Below, one piece after another: positions 6,169 through 13,666 of a stretch of 20,928 nt of DNA. Position numbers and translations under genes: made by a program. Under the pieces are notes generated by a model that made no database searches, was not told where the DNA came from, and saw nothing but the letters and a program-made list of their open reading frames with translations. Where the stretch lies: contig CAAEDN010000111.1 of the NCBI GenBank assembly GCA_900754615.1, positions 1 through 20,928 of the forward strand, written 5' to 3'. Positions within the stretch are counted from its first letter, which is position 1. The number at the start of each line of letters is the position of its first letter. The DNA comes from an uncultured Holdemanella sp. (GTDB lineage Bacteria; Bacillota_I; Bacilli_A; Erysipelotrichales; Erysipelotrichaceae).

Positions 6169-7569
6169 ATGCGTATTCAAGAGAATCTAGAAAAATCTAA
6201 ATATGAGGCGGATGGTAAAATCAATATTCAAGGAAACACCATTCCCTATCATACAGTTTGTGAAGATAATTTTTTTGTGGACGAAGAAAATAATCCAGTC
6301 GCATCGATTTTTAGCTATGCCTATTTTCGAAGTGATGTAGAAGAGAATTCAAAACGCCCTATTCTATTTATTTATAATGGAGGTCCTGGATGTGCAAGTT
6401 TATGGCTTCACATGGGATTGTTTGGACCAAGAATTGTAAAATTAGATGATGAACTAAACCTTCCAACCGTTCCTCCATTTGAATTGGAAGACAATCCACA
6501 TTGTTTGTTGGATATATGTGATTTAGTCTTTATTGATCCAGTTGGAACAGGTTTGGGCCGTTTGATTCAAGAAAAGGCACGTAAAGAATTTTATGAAACG
6601 CATGGCGATGTTCGTAGTGTTTCTAAATTCATTGAACAATTCTTAGCTCGTTATAATCGAAGAAATTCTCCTATTTTATTGGCAGGTGAAAGCTATGGTA
6701 CGGCAAGAAGTGCATTACTTGCGGGTGAACTAATGGGTGCAGGACCTGAAAAAGCCGATACAATGGGTATCAGTGTGAGTGGTATCTTCTTACTTGGAAG
6801 TTATTTTATTGAAAAGCTTCCAGTTGAAGCAAGTGCTACCGATTTGATTACGATGGCTGCTACAAATTATTTCCATAATCCTAAAGAGAATATTTCGCAA
6901 AAAGACTTTATTGAAGAAGCCTTTAGATTCGCATCTACTGAATATGTCACAGCTTTATTTTTAGGAGATGCTTGTACAAACAAAGAAGAAATAGCTAATA
7001 AATTAGCTTACTATTCTGGCATTGATAAAACATATTGGTTAAGACACCATTTCCATATGGATATGCAGAAAGGCTTTGCCCATAAACTTTTAGAAGATAA
7101 AGGTTTAGCCTTAGGATTCTATGATGGTCGTTATACTTGGAATGATGATCCAGAAATTATGGAAGCTAATGTAATTGCGGATGATCCGGCCATGGGACAA
7201 TATACACCTGCTTTCCAAACAGCTTATGGATTGATGCGGCAAGAATTAAATATAACAAGTGATCGTATTTCAAAAGGCTTAGTGTTTGATGTAAATATGA
7301 CTTGGAATCGTGAATTCAAAACAAGTCCAGCTCAATCACTTGCTGGATGTATGCGAAGAAATAAACAGATGAAAGTCTTCTTTGCCTCAGGCTTATATGA
7401 TTTATGTACAACTGCAGGAAATGCAAGATATTTGGCAACCCACTCCAACCTAGATCCAAGCCGAGTTACAATTGGTGAATATCCAAGTGGGCATATGGCT
7501 TATCTTGGTAAGGAAAGTTTTGATCTATTAGCCAAAGATATGCGTGCATTCTTTGAAAGCTGTATATAA
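6169..7569 (+). CDS. S10-family serine carboxypeptidase (carboxypeptidase C-like)
   Basis: A 466-residue alpha/beta-hydrolase of peptidase family S10, removing C-terminal residues from peptides. The oxyanion motif NGGPGCASLW is at residues 70-79. The nucleophile Ser175 lies in LAGESYGTARS. Asp411 (ASGLYDLC) and His442 (YPSGHMAYLG) complete the triad. Eukaryotic S10 enzymes are vacuolar or secreted. This one has no signal peptide, starting MRIQENLEKSKYEADG, so it probably acts in the cytoplasm. GAGGTGA lies before the ATG, which directly follows the stop of the preceding gene. It is the third and last gene of the operon and is followed by a strong terminator. Confidence 0.9.
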   Translation: MRIQENLEKSKYEADGKINIQGNTIPYHTVCEDNFFVDEENNPVASIFSYAYFRSDVEENSKRPILFIYNGGPGCASLWLHMGLFGPRIVKLDDELNLPTVPPFELEDNPHCLLDICDLVFIDPVGTGLGRLIQEKARKEFYETHGDVRSVSKFIEQFLARYNRRNSPILLAGESYGTARSALLAGELMGAGPEKADTMGISVSGIFLLGSYFIEKLPVEASATDLITMAATNYFHNPKENISQKDFIEEAFRFASTEYVTALFLGDACTNKEEIANKLAYYSGIDKTYWLRHHFHMDMQKGFAHKLLEDKGLALGFYDGRYTWNDDPEIMEANVIADDPAMGQYTPAFQTAYGLMRQELNITSDRISKGLVFDVNMTWNREFKTSPAQSLAGCMRRNKQMKVFFASGLYDLCTTAGNARYLATHSNLDPSRVTIGEYPSGHMAYLGKESFDLLAKDMRAFFESCI

Positions 7570-7572
7570 CAC

Positions 7573-7598
7573 AAAAACCGTCAAACGACGGTTTTTTT
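7573..7598. terminator. Bidirectional terminator between carboxypeptidase and pncB
   Basis: AAAAACCGTC and GACGGTTTTT form a 10-bp stem around AAAC, with T-runs in both directions. It ends the plus-strand peptidase operon and the minus-strand pncA-pncB unit. Confidence 0.9.
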
Positions 7599-7601
7599 AT
7601 T

Positions 7602-9047
7602 TTACTTATATTTTTTTAACATCTCTAGTTTAAGATTCAATAACTTTTCACTTAAATCTACATAATATTCTTGTGGATATACAAAACGTTTGATTTCATC
7701 CCAAATTGTAGCTAATTCATTTTCACTGTATGCTCGAATTTCTTCTAAACTTGGAAGGTCATATACTAACTTGCCATCTTTAAAGATTGGCACTAACATA
7801 TCACGTACTGTATATGTATTGGCAGGAATTACTTTGTATTTCCAACGTGACATTGGATGATAAATTGTTAGATCTTGCGTTGTATCGATCACTTCGTCTT
7901 CTAATGTCAATAAATCGGCAATAGCCATACCTGTTTCTTTGTCCATGATACGATTCAAATTCTTCATACCTGGATTGGTTACCTTTTCCACATTGTCACT
8001 AATTTTGATTTTCGGAATCATTTGTCCATCTTTTTCAAGGGCAACCATCTTATATACTCCACCAAAAACTGGAGAGTTCTTTGAACAAATTAAGTTTTCA
8101 CCCACACCAAACGAATCAATTCGAGCACCTTGTTGATGAATCAAAGATTCAATGACATATTCATCTAACGAGTTGGATACAACGATCTTACAATCTTCCA
8201 TCCCCGCTTCATCTAACATTTTACGAACTTTTTTAGAAAGATAAGCCATATCTCCACTATCAATACGGACACCCTTTAAACGATAGCCATTAGGTTCTAG
8301 ATAATCTTTTGCGACTTTGATAGCATTCACAATACCTGATTTTAAAGTTGAATATGTATCAATCAATAAAGTACATGCGTTTGGATATGTTTTGGCATAA
8401 AACATAAATGCATCATATTCTGTATCAAAGCTTTGAATGAATGAGTGGGCCATTGTACCAAGTACAGGTACACCAAACTCTTTACCAGAATATGTAGTCG
8501 CACTTCCTGCACAACCTGCAATATAGGCAGCTCTAGCACCTAGAATAGCTGCATCAAAGTTATGTGCTCGACGCGCACCAAATTCCATAACAGCTCTTCC
8601 TTCACTAGCTTGCACAATACGACGTGATTTTGTCGCAATCAAGGTCTGGTGGTTGATTGCCAATAATAAAGCTGTTTCAACCAATTGCGCTTCGATAATA
8701 GGTGCTTTTACACGAACTAAAGGTTCATGTGGAAATACAGGTGTTCCTTCTGGAATCGCATAGATATCACCTGTAAAGCGAATCGTTGATAAATATTCTA
8801 AAAAATCTTCACTAAACTGATTAAGTGAACGTAAATAATCAATGTCTTCTTTTTCAAAGTGTAAGTTAGAAACATAGTCTACAACTTGTTCTAAACCTGC
8901 AAATACACAATATCCCCCGTCATCTGGATTTTTACGATAGAATAAGTCAAATACAACTTCTTTATCTTTGTCATCATTGAAGTAGCATTGACTCATTGTC
9001 AGTTCATAAAAGTCCATGACTAAACTTAAATTTCTCTTGTCTTTCAT
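7602..9047 (-). CDS. pncB: Nicotinate phosphoribosyltransferase
   Basis: A 481-residue enzyme that converts nicotinate, PRPP and ATP into nicotinate mononucleotide, the entry step of the Preiss-Handler NAD route. Family stretches are MDFYELTMSQCYF at the N-terminus, FGARRAHNFDAAILGARAAY (about 156-175) and GSATTYSG. His201 in LGTMAHSFIQSF corresponds to the histidine phosphorylated in the family. Then come RIDSGDMAYLSKKVR and, later, VSNSLDEYVIESL. The length is usual for the Gram-positive type. The gene starts 6 nt after the nicotinamidase stop with a GGGAG ribosome site, so the two are co-transcribed: nicotinamide to nicotinate to NaMN. Confidence 0.95.
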   Translation of the reverse strand: MKDKRNLSLVMDFYELTMSQCYFNDDKDKEVVFDLFYRKNPDDGGYCVFAGLEQVVDYVSNLHFEKEDIDYLRSLNQFSEDFLEYLSTIRFTGDIYAIPEGTPVFPHEPLVRVKAPIIEAQLVETALLLAINHQTLIATKSRRIVQASEGRAVMEFGARRAHNFDAAILGARAAYIAGCAGSATTYSGKEFGVPVLGTMAHSFIQSFDTEYDAFMFYAKTYPNACTLLIDTYSTLKSGIVNAIKVAKDYLEPNGYRLKGVRIDSGDMAYLSKKVRKMLDEAGMEDCKIVVSNSLDEYVIESLIHQQGARIDSFGVGENLICSKNSPVFGGVYKMVALEKDGQMIPKIKISDNVEKVTNPGMKNLNRIMDKETGMAIADLLTLEDEVIDTTQDLTIYHPMSRWKYKVIPANTYTVRDMLVPIFKDGKLVYDLPSLEEIRAYSENELATIWDEIKRFVYPQEYYVDLSEKLLNLKLEMLKKYK

Positions 9048-9053
9048 TTCATC

Positions 9054-9665
9054 TTACTCCCTTACTTCAGACACGACATAAATGCCATTGGCCTCCATCA
9101 TTTTAAACGCAACATCATTCCAGAATGGTGCATCATGAACTTCTGGTATATGATAGGTTTCTGTACAGTTTTCAACAACAAAAATACGATATTCTGTCAT
9201 ATTATGTTCGTTAAACCAAGTATTTAAACTCAACACAAAATGAAGTACACAAAGATCTGTACAACATCCAGTTATGATTATATCACGATAATATTTCAAA
9301 TCCGAGTTTAAGAACTCTTCAAATTCAGGAGCCATAAATGTATTCGTGCTATTCTTCTTGATGATATGTTTAATAAATGGCTTTAAAGAATCCACAACTT
9401 CAACTTCTTCAGTACCAATTACACAATGAGCTGGAAATGAATTAAACTCACGTGTTTTTGGAGGATGTGAGTCACATACAAAAACATTATTACAGTCTAA
9501 ACAATTTAATAACGATTGAATATTTTCTTCAATAGCACCAATAGCTTCATCGTGTAAAGCTCCCATGTTGATAAAGCCTTTGATCATATCCACTACAAAT
9601 ACTACAGGAGCATTTAAGTCTGATTTTTGAACCGTTTGATACTTATTCTTTTCTAAACGTGCCAT
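9054..9665 (-). CDS. pncA: Nicotinamidase (isochorismatase-family cysteine hydrolase)
   Basis: A 203-residue isochorismatase-fold amidase. The catalytic triad is visible: Asp26 in VVFVVDMIKGF, Lys104 in IIKKNSTNTF and Cys139 in GCCTDLCV. The metal site is Asp65 and His67 (CDSHPP) plus His80 (PAHC), as in nicotinamidases, which use this D-x-H...H set. It would deamidate nicotinamide to nicotinate for the next gene, pncB. AGAGG precedes the ATG. Only 18 nt separate the start from a 13-bp hairpin at the end of recA, so a dedicated promoter between them is very unlikely; expression probably comes from readthrough or from a promoter inside recA. Other isochorismatase-family substrates are possible, but the pncB neighbour makes nicotinamide by far the best guess. 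Confidence 0.88.
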   Translation of the reverse strand: MARLEKNKYQTVQKSDLNAPVVFVVDMIKGFINMGALHDEAIGAIEENIQSLLNCLDCNNVFVCDSHPPKTREFNSFPAHCVIGTEEVEVVDSLKPFIKHIIKKNSTNTFMAPEFEEFLNSDLKYYRDIIITGCCTDLCVLHFVLSLNTWFNEHNMTEYRIFVVENCTETYHIPEVHDAPFWNDVAFKMMEANGIYVVSEVRE

Positions 9666-9683
9666 ATATACCTCTAAATGGAA

Positions 9684-9713
9684 AATAAGAGTTCTGTGCT
9701 CAGAACTCTTATT
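9684..9713 (-). terminator. Strong hairpin between recA and pncA (terminator or attenuator)
   Basis: A perfect 13-bp stem, AATAAGAGTTCTG with CAGAACTCTTATT, around a 4-nt loop. On the minus strand it is followed by a short, interrupted U-tract (TTTTCCATTT). The left arm includes the recA stop codon. It ends 18 nt before the pncA ATG, so it may be a leaky terminator or an mRNA-processing or stability element. Confidence 0.75.
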
Positions 9714-10725
9714 CTTCTACCTCTTCCTTTGTTCTAAATTCCTTTAATTTTTCTTCAAGCATCGATTTGAATTCTGGATTTGCCTTAATATATGCTTTAG
9801 CAGCTTCTTTTCCCTGGCCAATTTTTTCACCTTCATAGCTAAACCAAGCACCTGCTTTTTTCACAATGTTGGCATCTACGCATAAATCTAAAAGTTCACT
9901 GATATAAGAGATTCCTTCTCCATACATAATTTCAAGTACAGCCGACTTGAATGGAGGAGCCACTTTATTCTTTACAATTTTTACTTTCACTTTATTACCC
10001 ACAATGTCCGTACCATTCTTGATTGCATCCGCTTTACGAATGTCAACACGAACAGATGAATAGAATTTTAAAGCACGACCACCTGGTGTTGTTTCTGGAT
10101 TCCCATAAATTACACCCACTTTTTCACGTAACTGGTTAATGAAAATGGCTGTACAATCATTTTGATTCATAGCTCCTGCTAGTTTACGCATAGCTTTTGA
10201 CATCATACGTGCCTGCAAACCAACTTGATTATCTCCCATTTCTCCATCTAATTCAGCTTGTGGAACTAAGGCAGCAACACTATCTACGACAACTAAATCC
10301 ACGGCACCACTTTCAACAAGCATCAACATGATATCTAAACCTTGTTCTCCAGAATCTGGTTGAGACAAGATCAATTCATCAATATTGACACCTAGATTTT
10401 TGGCATAAACTGGATCAATCGCATTTTCTGCATCTATAAAAGCAGCACGACCGCCCTTTTTTTGTACTTCTGCAACCGCATGAAGTGCAAGGGTTGTTTT
10501 ACCACTCGACTCCGGTCCAAAGATTTCAATAATTCTTCCTTTTGGATATCCGCCAATACCTAAAGCATCATCCAATAGTAAGCTTCCAGAAGGAATGGGT
10601 TCAACATCAACAGCTGCTCGATCCCCTAATTTCATAACCGAACCTTTTCCATATTCTCGTTCGATTTCCGTTAATACATCGCTTAACAGTTTATCTTTAT
10701 TTGTTTCTACTTTTTCTTTTGGCAT
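9709..10725 (-). CDS. recA: Recombinase RecA
   Basis: A 338-residue RecA: it forms ATP-dependent filaments on single-stranded DNA, promotes strand exchange and triggers LexA cleavage. Walker A GPESSGKT is at residues 70-77. Walker B (LVVVDSVAAL), the L1 region (ELDGEMGDNQVGLQARMMSK) and the L2 region (INQLREKVGV...TPGGRALKFYSS) follow. The C-terminal domain ends with the usual acidic tail (KEEVEE). The catalytic glutamate is Glu100 in FIDAENAIDP; the next residue is Asn101, where nearly all RecA proteins have His (E. coli His97). AAGGAG lies 5 nt before the ATG. The first 19 nt overlap the cinA-type gene, so translation is coupled. I saw no convincing Gram-positive SOS box (GAAC-N4-GTTC) upstream. 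Confidence 0.97.
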   Translation of the reverse strand: MPKEKVETNKDKLLSDVLTEIEREYGKGSVMKLGDRAAVDVEPIPSGSLLLDDALGIGGYPKGRIIEIFGPESSGKTTLALHAVAEVQKKGGRAAFIDAENAIDPVYAKNLGVNIDELILSQPDSGEQGLDIMLMLVESGAVDLVVVDSVAALVPQAELDGEMGDNQVGLQARMMSKAMRKLAGAMNQNDCTAIFINQLREKVGVIYGNPETTPGGRALKFYSSVRVDIRKADAIKNGTDIVGNKVKVKIVKNKVAPPFKSAVLEIMYGEGISYISELLDLCVDANIVKKAGAWFSYEGEKIGQGKEAAKAYIKANPEFKSMLEEKLKEFRTKEEVEE

Positions 10726-11201
10726 ACATTCTCCTTTTGAATTGTGTTGATCAACACATCCATCATTTCTAAAACAACATGTTCTCTTACATCATTTCTT
10801 GATAAACCCATACATTGAAAGCCATACACATGAATAGCTTTTCTTGAAGCAATAGCACAATAGACTCTTCCTGCTGGTTTTTCTTCCCATGCATCTGGTC
10901 CAGCATTGCCTGTAAATGAAATACAATAGTCCACATCCATAATTTCTCTTGTGTTTTTTGCCATAGCATATGCACATTCTTCACTAATTACACCATATTT
11001 TTGAATTAAATCCACATCCACATGAGCCAATACACTTTTCATTGGTGTAAAATAAGTGACCAAACCACCCTTTAAAACAGCACTCGCTCCAGGGATAGAA
11101 GCAATCGTACTTGTAAATAAACCCGCAGTTAAGCTTTCACAGCTTGATAGGGTCAAATGATATTTCTTGCATAATGAGACAAGTTGTTTTGCACGATTCA
11201 T
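10707..11201 (-). CDS. CinA C-terminal domain protein, PncC-like (NMN amidohydrolase)
   Basis: A 164-residue stand-alone CinA C-terminal domain (COG1546). Members such as E. coli PncC deamidate nicotinamide mononucleotide to nicotinate mononucleotide. Seen here: SSCESLTAGLFTSTIASIPG near the N-terminus (family form A-E-S-x-T-G-G), VTYFTPMKSVLAHV, GVISEECAYAMA, and FTGNAGPDAWEEKPAGRVY (family form GIAGP-x-G). The N-terminal MoCF-like domain of full-length CinA is missing; many Bacillota carry the ~410-residue two-domain form before recA. The gene starts 1 nt after the pgsA stop and overlaps recA by 19 nt. With pncA and pncB downstream, an NAD-recycling role fits: NAD-dependent DNA ligase releases NMN during repair, and this enzyme would return it to NaMN. 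That link is inference. Confidence 0.88.
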   Translation of the reverse strand: MNRAKQLVSLCKKYHLTLSSCESLTAGLFTSTIASIPGASAVLKGGLVTYFTPMKSVLAHVDVDLIQKYGVISEECAYAMAKNTREIMDVDYCISFTGNAGPDAWEEKPAGRVYCAIASRKAIHVYGFQCMGLSRNDVREHVVLEMMDVLINTIQKENVCQKKK

Positions 11202-11202
11202 A

Positions 11203-11790
11203 TTACATTGTCTCCAAAACGTATTTCTTTAATTGATTAAAATAAATATATCCGCTATATAATGAAGCCACTGTTGCTGCCCATAATAGAATTTGATCCA
11301 TAGGAATACCCATATAGACAAATGGCCAGTCTTTCAATAACAAGAAAACAAGCGCAAACATTTGAAGCACTGTCTTTAATTTTCCAAAGATTCCTGCACT
11401 CACAACTTCACCTGAATTTGCAGCACTCATTCTTAAGCCATCCACAATCAAATCTCTTGCGATCATTAATAATACGGCAATCACATTGGCTTGATGAAAA
11501 TAAACCATCAAGATCAATACAGTATTCACTAACATTTTATCCGCGATTGGATCCGCAAACTTTCCAAATGAAGTAATCCAATTATTTTTTCTTGCTAACA
11601 TTCCATCAAAGAAATCCGTGATACTTGCTACCGCAAAAATCACAAATGCGATCACATCGCGCAATGCCAACCCACTTGTTTCATCCAAAATACAAACATT
11701 AGGGTCCATACATAAATAAACAGCAACTACAACTGGAACCAGTAAAATTCTAATTATTGTAAGTCTGTTCGGTATATTCATTTTGGCCAT
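11203..11790 (-). CDS. pgsA: CDP-diacylglycerol--glycerol-3-phosphate 3-phosphatidyltransferase
   Basis: A 195-residue membrane enzyme that makes phosphatidylglycerol phosphate, the first committed step to phosphatidylglycerol and cardiolipin. The CDP-alcohol phosphotransferase signature is complete: DFFDGMLAR, eight residues, then GKFADPIAD, i.e. D-x2-DG-x2-AR-x8-G-x3-D-x3-D. It has about five or six hydrophobic segments. The start at 11790 (MAKMNIPNRLTIIR) was chosen because AGGAGG lies 9 nt upstream. A longer open frame reaching 11883 merely runs through the tail of the rodZ-like gene and would add a non-homologous Met/Thr-rich leader. The first 41 nt overlap that gene. Order rodZ-pgsA-cinA-recA is conserved in Bacillota. 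Confidence 0.95.
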   Translation of the reverse strand: MAKMNIPNRLTIIRILLVPVVVAVYLCMDPNVCILDETSGLALRDVIAFVIFAVASITDFFDGMLARKNNWITSFGKFADPIADKMLVNTVLILMVYFHQANVIAVLLMIARDLIVDGLRMSAANSGEVVSAGIFGKLKTVLQMFALVFLLLKDWPFVYMGIPMDQILLWAATVASLYSGYIYFNQLKKYVLETM

Positions 11791-12826
11791 ATATTCCATC
11801 CTCCTGTGTATATAGACTATCATCATAGTAGTTGTCGTAACCATAATCATAATCACTCTCATCTTGTGAAGCTGTATCTTCATTCACACTCTGAGTTCCT
11901 TTACCAATTTGTAAAGTAATGACAGCCGGATAATCTTCCTGCCAATCTGTTTTGTCAAATTTAATCTCTTTTCCATCTATCGTAATATCATTGTCGGAAT
12001 AAGTTGCGATACTAATTTCAAAAGTACAATTTTCCGATATTTCTAAACTTTGTGTAAACGTTCCCGTATATGTTTTCGAAGTATCATTGATTTCCTCACC
12101 ATCTTTTTTGATTGTGATTTTTGTCTTTGTCGGTAAAGTGATACTCAAGTCTAGTTTTTTTACATCCGACTGTATATTCGAAAGTTGATAAGCATTGGTT
12201 TCTCCGTCAATTTCCTTTACAACCAAAGCCTGTGCTTCCTTAGCCTTTTTACGTTGATTTGCTAATTTATTTGTTTCTTTTTCCTTCTTAGATAACTGTT
12301 GCTGACGAAGCTCTTGCTGGTTTACCAGTCTTTGCCTTGAAATCGTACGAAGTCCCATGTTTATTGCCGATAAAGCACATAACCCAACAATTCCAATCAG
12401 GATAAGCATTCGAACAACCTTGGATTGATTTGCACTCAAAGAAGAACTCGTACGAGTCACATGTTTTTGAAACCATCCTGAAGATGATTTTCTTCTTTTT
12501 TTTGCTTTCTTCTTTGTACTTTGAACACTCGCCATTTGTTCAACCATTCGCCTTTGAGCCATAGTTAAAGCCATGTCTCTTTGATGAGCAAATTCATTTA
12601 CATTCATGTCGACTTCATCGCTAATAGCTTGCCAGTTGACACCAATCGCATCAGAATAGGCATGTACAAAATAGCGAACAAAAGAAAGGTCATCCGAAAA
12701 AACATCTAAGTTGTTTTCTTCGATTGCTTGTATATATTGAGGCGCTAAACGCGTCTGATTTGAAACATCCTGAATGGAAAGTTTTAGGTTTGTTCGACGT
12801 TCTTTTAAGATGTGATAATATGCCAC
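11750..12826 (-). CDS. RodZ-like cytoskeletal / helix-turn-helix membrane protein
   Basis: A 358-residue bitopic membrane protein. Residues 1-75 are an HTH_25 (Xre-like) domain (LKERRTNLKLSIQDVSNQTR), which in RodZ binds MreB rather than DNA. A basic juxtamembrane segment (KKKAKKRRK, 105-113) precedes one membrane helix (about 139-159, RMLILIGIVGLCALSAINMG). Residues 160-205 are a Gln/Lys-rich coiled coil. Residues 220-315 are a beta-rich extracytoplasmic domain like the C-terminal domain of RodZ. The last ~40 residues are an unusual Asp/Tyr/Glu tail. The likely role is cell-shape control or elongasome anchoring. The start codon is GTG, preceded by GGGGGAG at 5 nt. It is the first gene of the pgsA-cinA-recA block and has an extended -10 promoter. 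Confidence 0.85.
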   Translation of the reverse strand: MAYYHILKERRTNLKLSIQDVSNQTRLAPQYIQAIEENNLDVFSDDLSFVRYFVHAYSDAIGVNWQAISDEVDMNVNEFAHQRDMALTMAQRRMVEQMASVQSTKKKAKKRRKSSSGWFQKHVTRTSSSLSANQSKVVRMLILIGIVGLCALSAINMGLRTISRQRLVNQQELRQQQLSKKEKETNKLANQRKKAKEAQALVVKEIDGETNAYQLSNIQSDVKKLDLSITLPTKTKITIKKDGEEINDTSKTYTGTFTQSLEISENCTFEISIATYSDNDITIDGKEIKFDKTDWQEDYPAVITLQIGKGTQSVNEDTASQDESDYDYGYDNYYDDSLYTQEDGIYGQNEYTEQTYNN

Positions 12827-12848
12827 TAAAACTCCCCCTTTGAAGTTT

Positions 12849-12857
12849 ATTATAACA
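12849..12857 (-). promoter_or_regulatory. Extended -10 promoter of the rodZ-pgsA-cinA-recA block
   Basis: On the minus strand TGTTATAAT matches TGnTATAAT and lies 22 nt before the GTG start of the rodZ-like gene. No convincing -35 is seen. It is divergent from the promoter of the NYN-domain gene 25 bp away. Confidence 0.6.
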
Positions 12858-12882
12858 AATAAAAGGAAAGAATACCACGATG

Positions 12883-12891
12883 TGCTATAAT
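12883..12891 (+). promoter_or_regulatory. Extended -10 promoter of the NYN-domain/msrA pair
   Basis: TGCTATAAT matches TGnTATAAT, 22 nt before the ATG at 12914. No clear -35 is visible. Confidence 0.6.
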
Positions 12892-12913
12892 TATTTGCGA
12901 AAGGATGAATGAA

Positions 12914-13666
12914 ATGTCACAACTTAATTTTTCTATTGGAACCTTTTCTCAATGCATGAGTTTTTCTCCTCAAAATATACGAATCGATAATTTTGAAGAC
13001 TATACACTCTTTTGTATTGATTGTGAAAATGTTCAGCAATTCGATATTAAAACATTAAATGCTACAAGTCCAAGTGTCTTCTTTTTCTTTGGAAACTTTG
13101 AAAAAATAGGCCAAAAGTGCTGGCAGCAAATCTTTGCAATCGCAAAAGATTTTCCTAATTCCTACTGTTTCAACACGCACCAAAGCCAAAAGAATTTTGC
13201 AGATATCTATTGTGCAACACTTCTCGGACAAATTGTTGCAAATGTAGTTCCTAAAAAGATTCTTCTTGTCACAAACGATCAAGGATTTCATGGGATCAAA
13301 CAAGCCTTGTTGTTCCAGGGAAAAGATATCGACATCGAAATCTTACAGACAAGAGACCCCTATTTACTTCCATTAAAGGAAGAAGCGCCAAAGCCTCAGC
13401 CTAAGCAGGCACAAAAACAAAAGAAACAAACAAACTCTTCAAAACCAGATGAGGCAAGTGATGAAGAAGTATTAGAGGCATTAAAAAAATATCCAAAAAT
13501 CAATACACGCTATGCATCCATTGATGATTTAAGTAAATATTTAATGCCCATCTTAGCAAACAAACAAAAGAAGTGTAAACTTTCCAAATGGATTGAGAGT
13601 GACTACGCAAAAAAAGTGGGACGCTTTAAAAAGGATGCGAAAGGAAAATATTATAAACTCAAATGA
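12914..13666 (+). CDS. NYN/PIN-like domain protein with C-terminal winged-helix-like region
   Basis: A 250-residue protein. Residues 30-150 look like an NYN (PIN-like) RNase fold: TLFCIDCENV holds Asp36 and Asn39 after the first strand, FADIYCATLLGQI holds Asp97, and ILLVTNDQGFHGI holds Asp122. These are the spaced acidic positions that bind metal in NYN/LabA proteins. A Pro/Lys/Gln-rich linker (158-180) leads to a basic C-terminal segment (182-250) that could be a small winged helix of the OST-HTH/LOTUS kind, ending GRFKKDAKGKYYKLK. If so, it would be an RNA-targeting nuclease or RNA-binding protein. The start at 12914 has AAAGGA 8 nt upstream; the ATG at 12905 overlaps that site. The stop overlaps the msrA start (ATGA). 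The fold call is by motif only and the catalytic set is not fully canonical. Confidence 0.6.
   Translation: MSQLNFSIGTFSQCMSFSPQNIRIDNFEDYTLFCIDCENVQQFDIKTLNATSPSVFFFFGNFEKIGQKCWQQIFAIAKDFPNSYCFNTHQSQKNFADIYCATLLGQIVANVVPKKILLVTNDQGFHGIKQALLFQGKDIDIEILQTRDPYLLPLKEEAPKPQPKQAQKQKKQTNSSKPDEASDEEVLEALKKYPKINTRYASIDDLSKYLMPILANKQKKCKLSKWIESDYAKKVGRFKKDAKGKYYKLK

Noticed and set aside
11790..11883. Longer pgsA start giving a Met/Thr-rich 31-residue leader
   Set aside because: It reads through rodZ tail codons and lacks a ribosome site; AGGAGG 9 nt before 11790 fixes the start.
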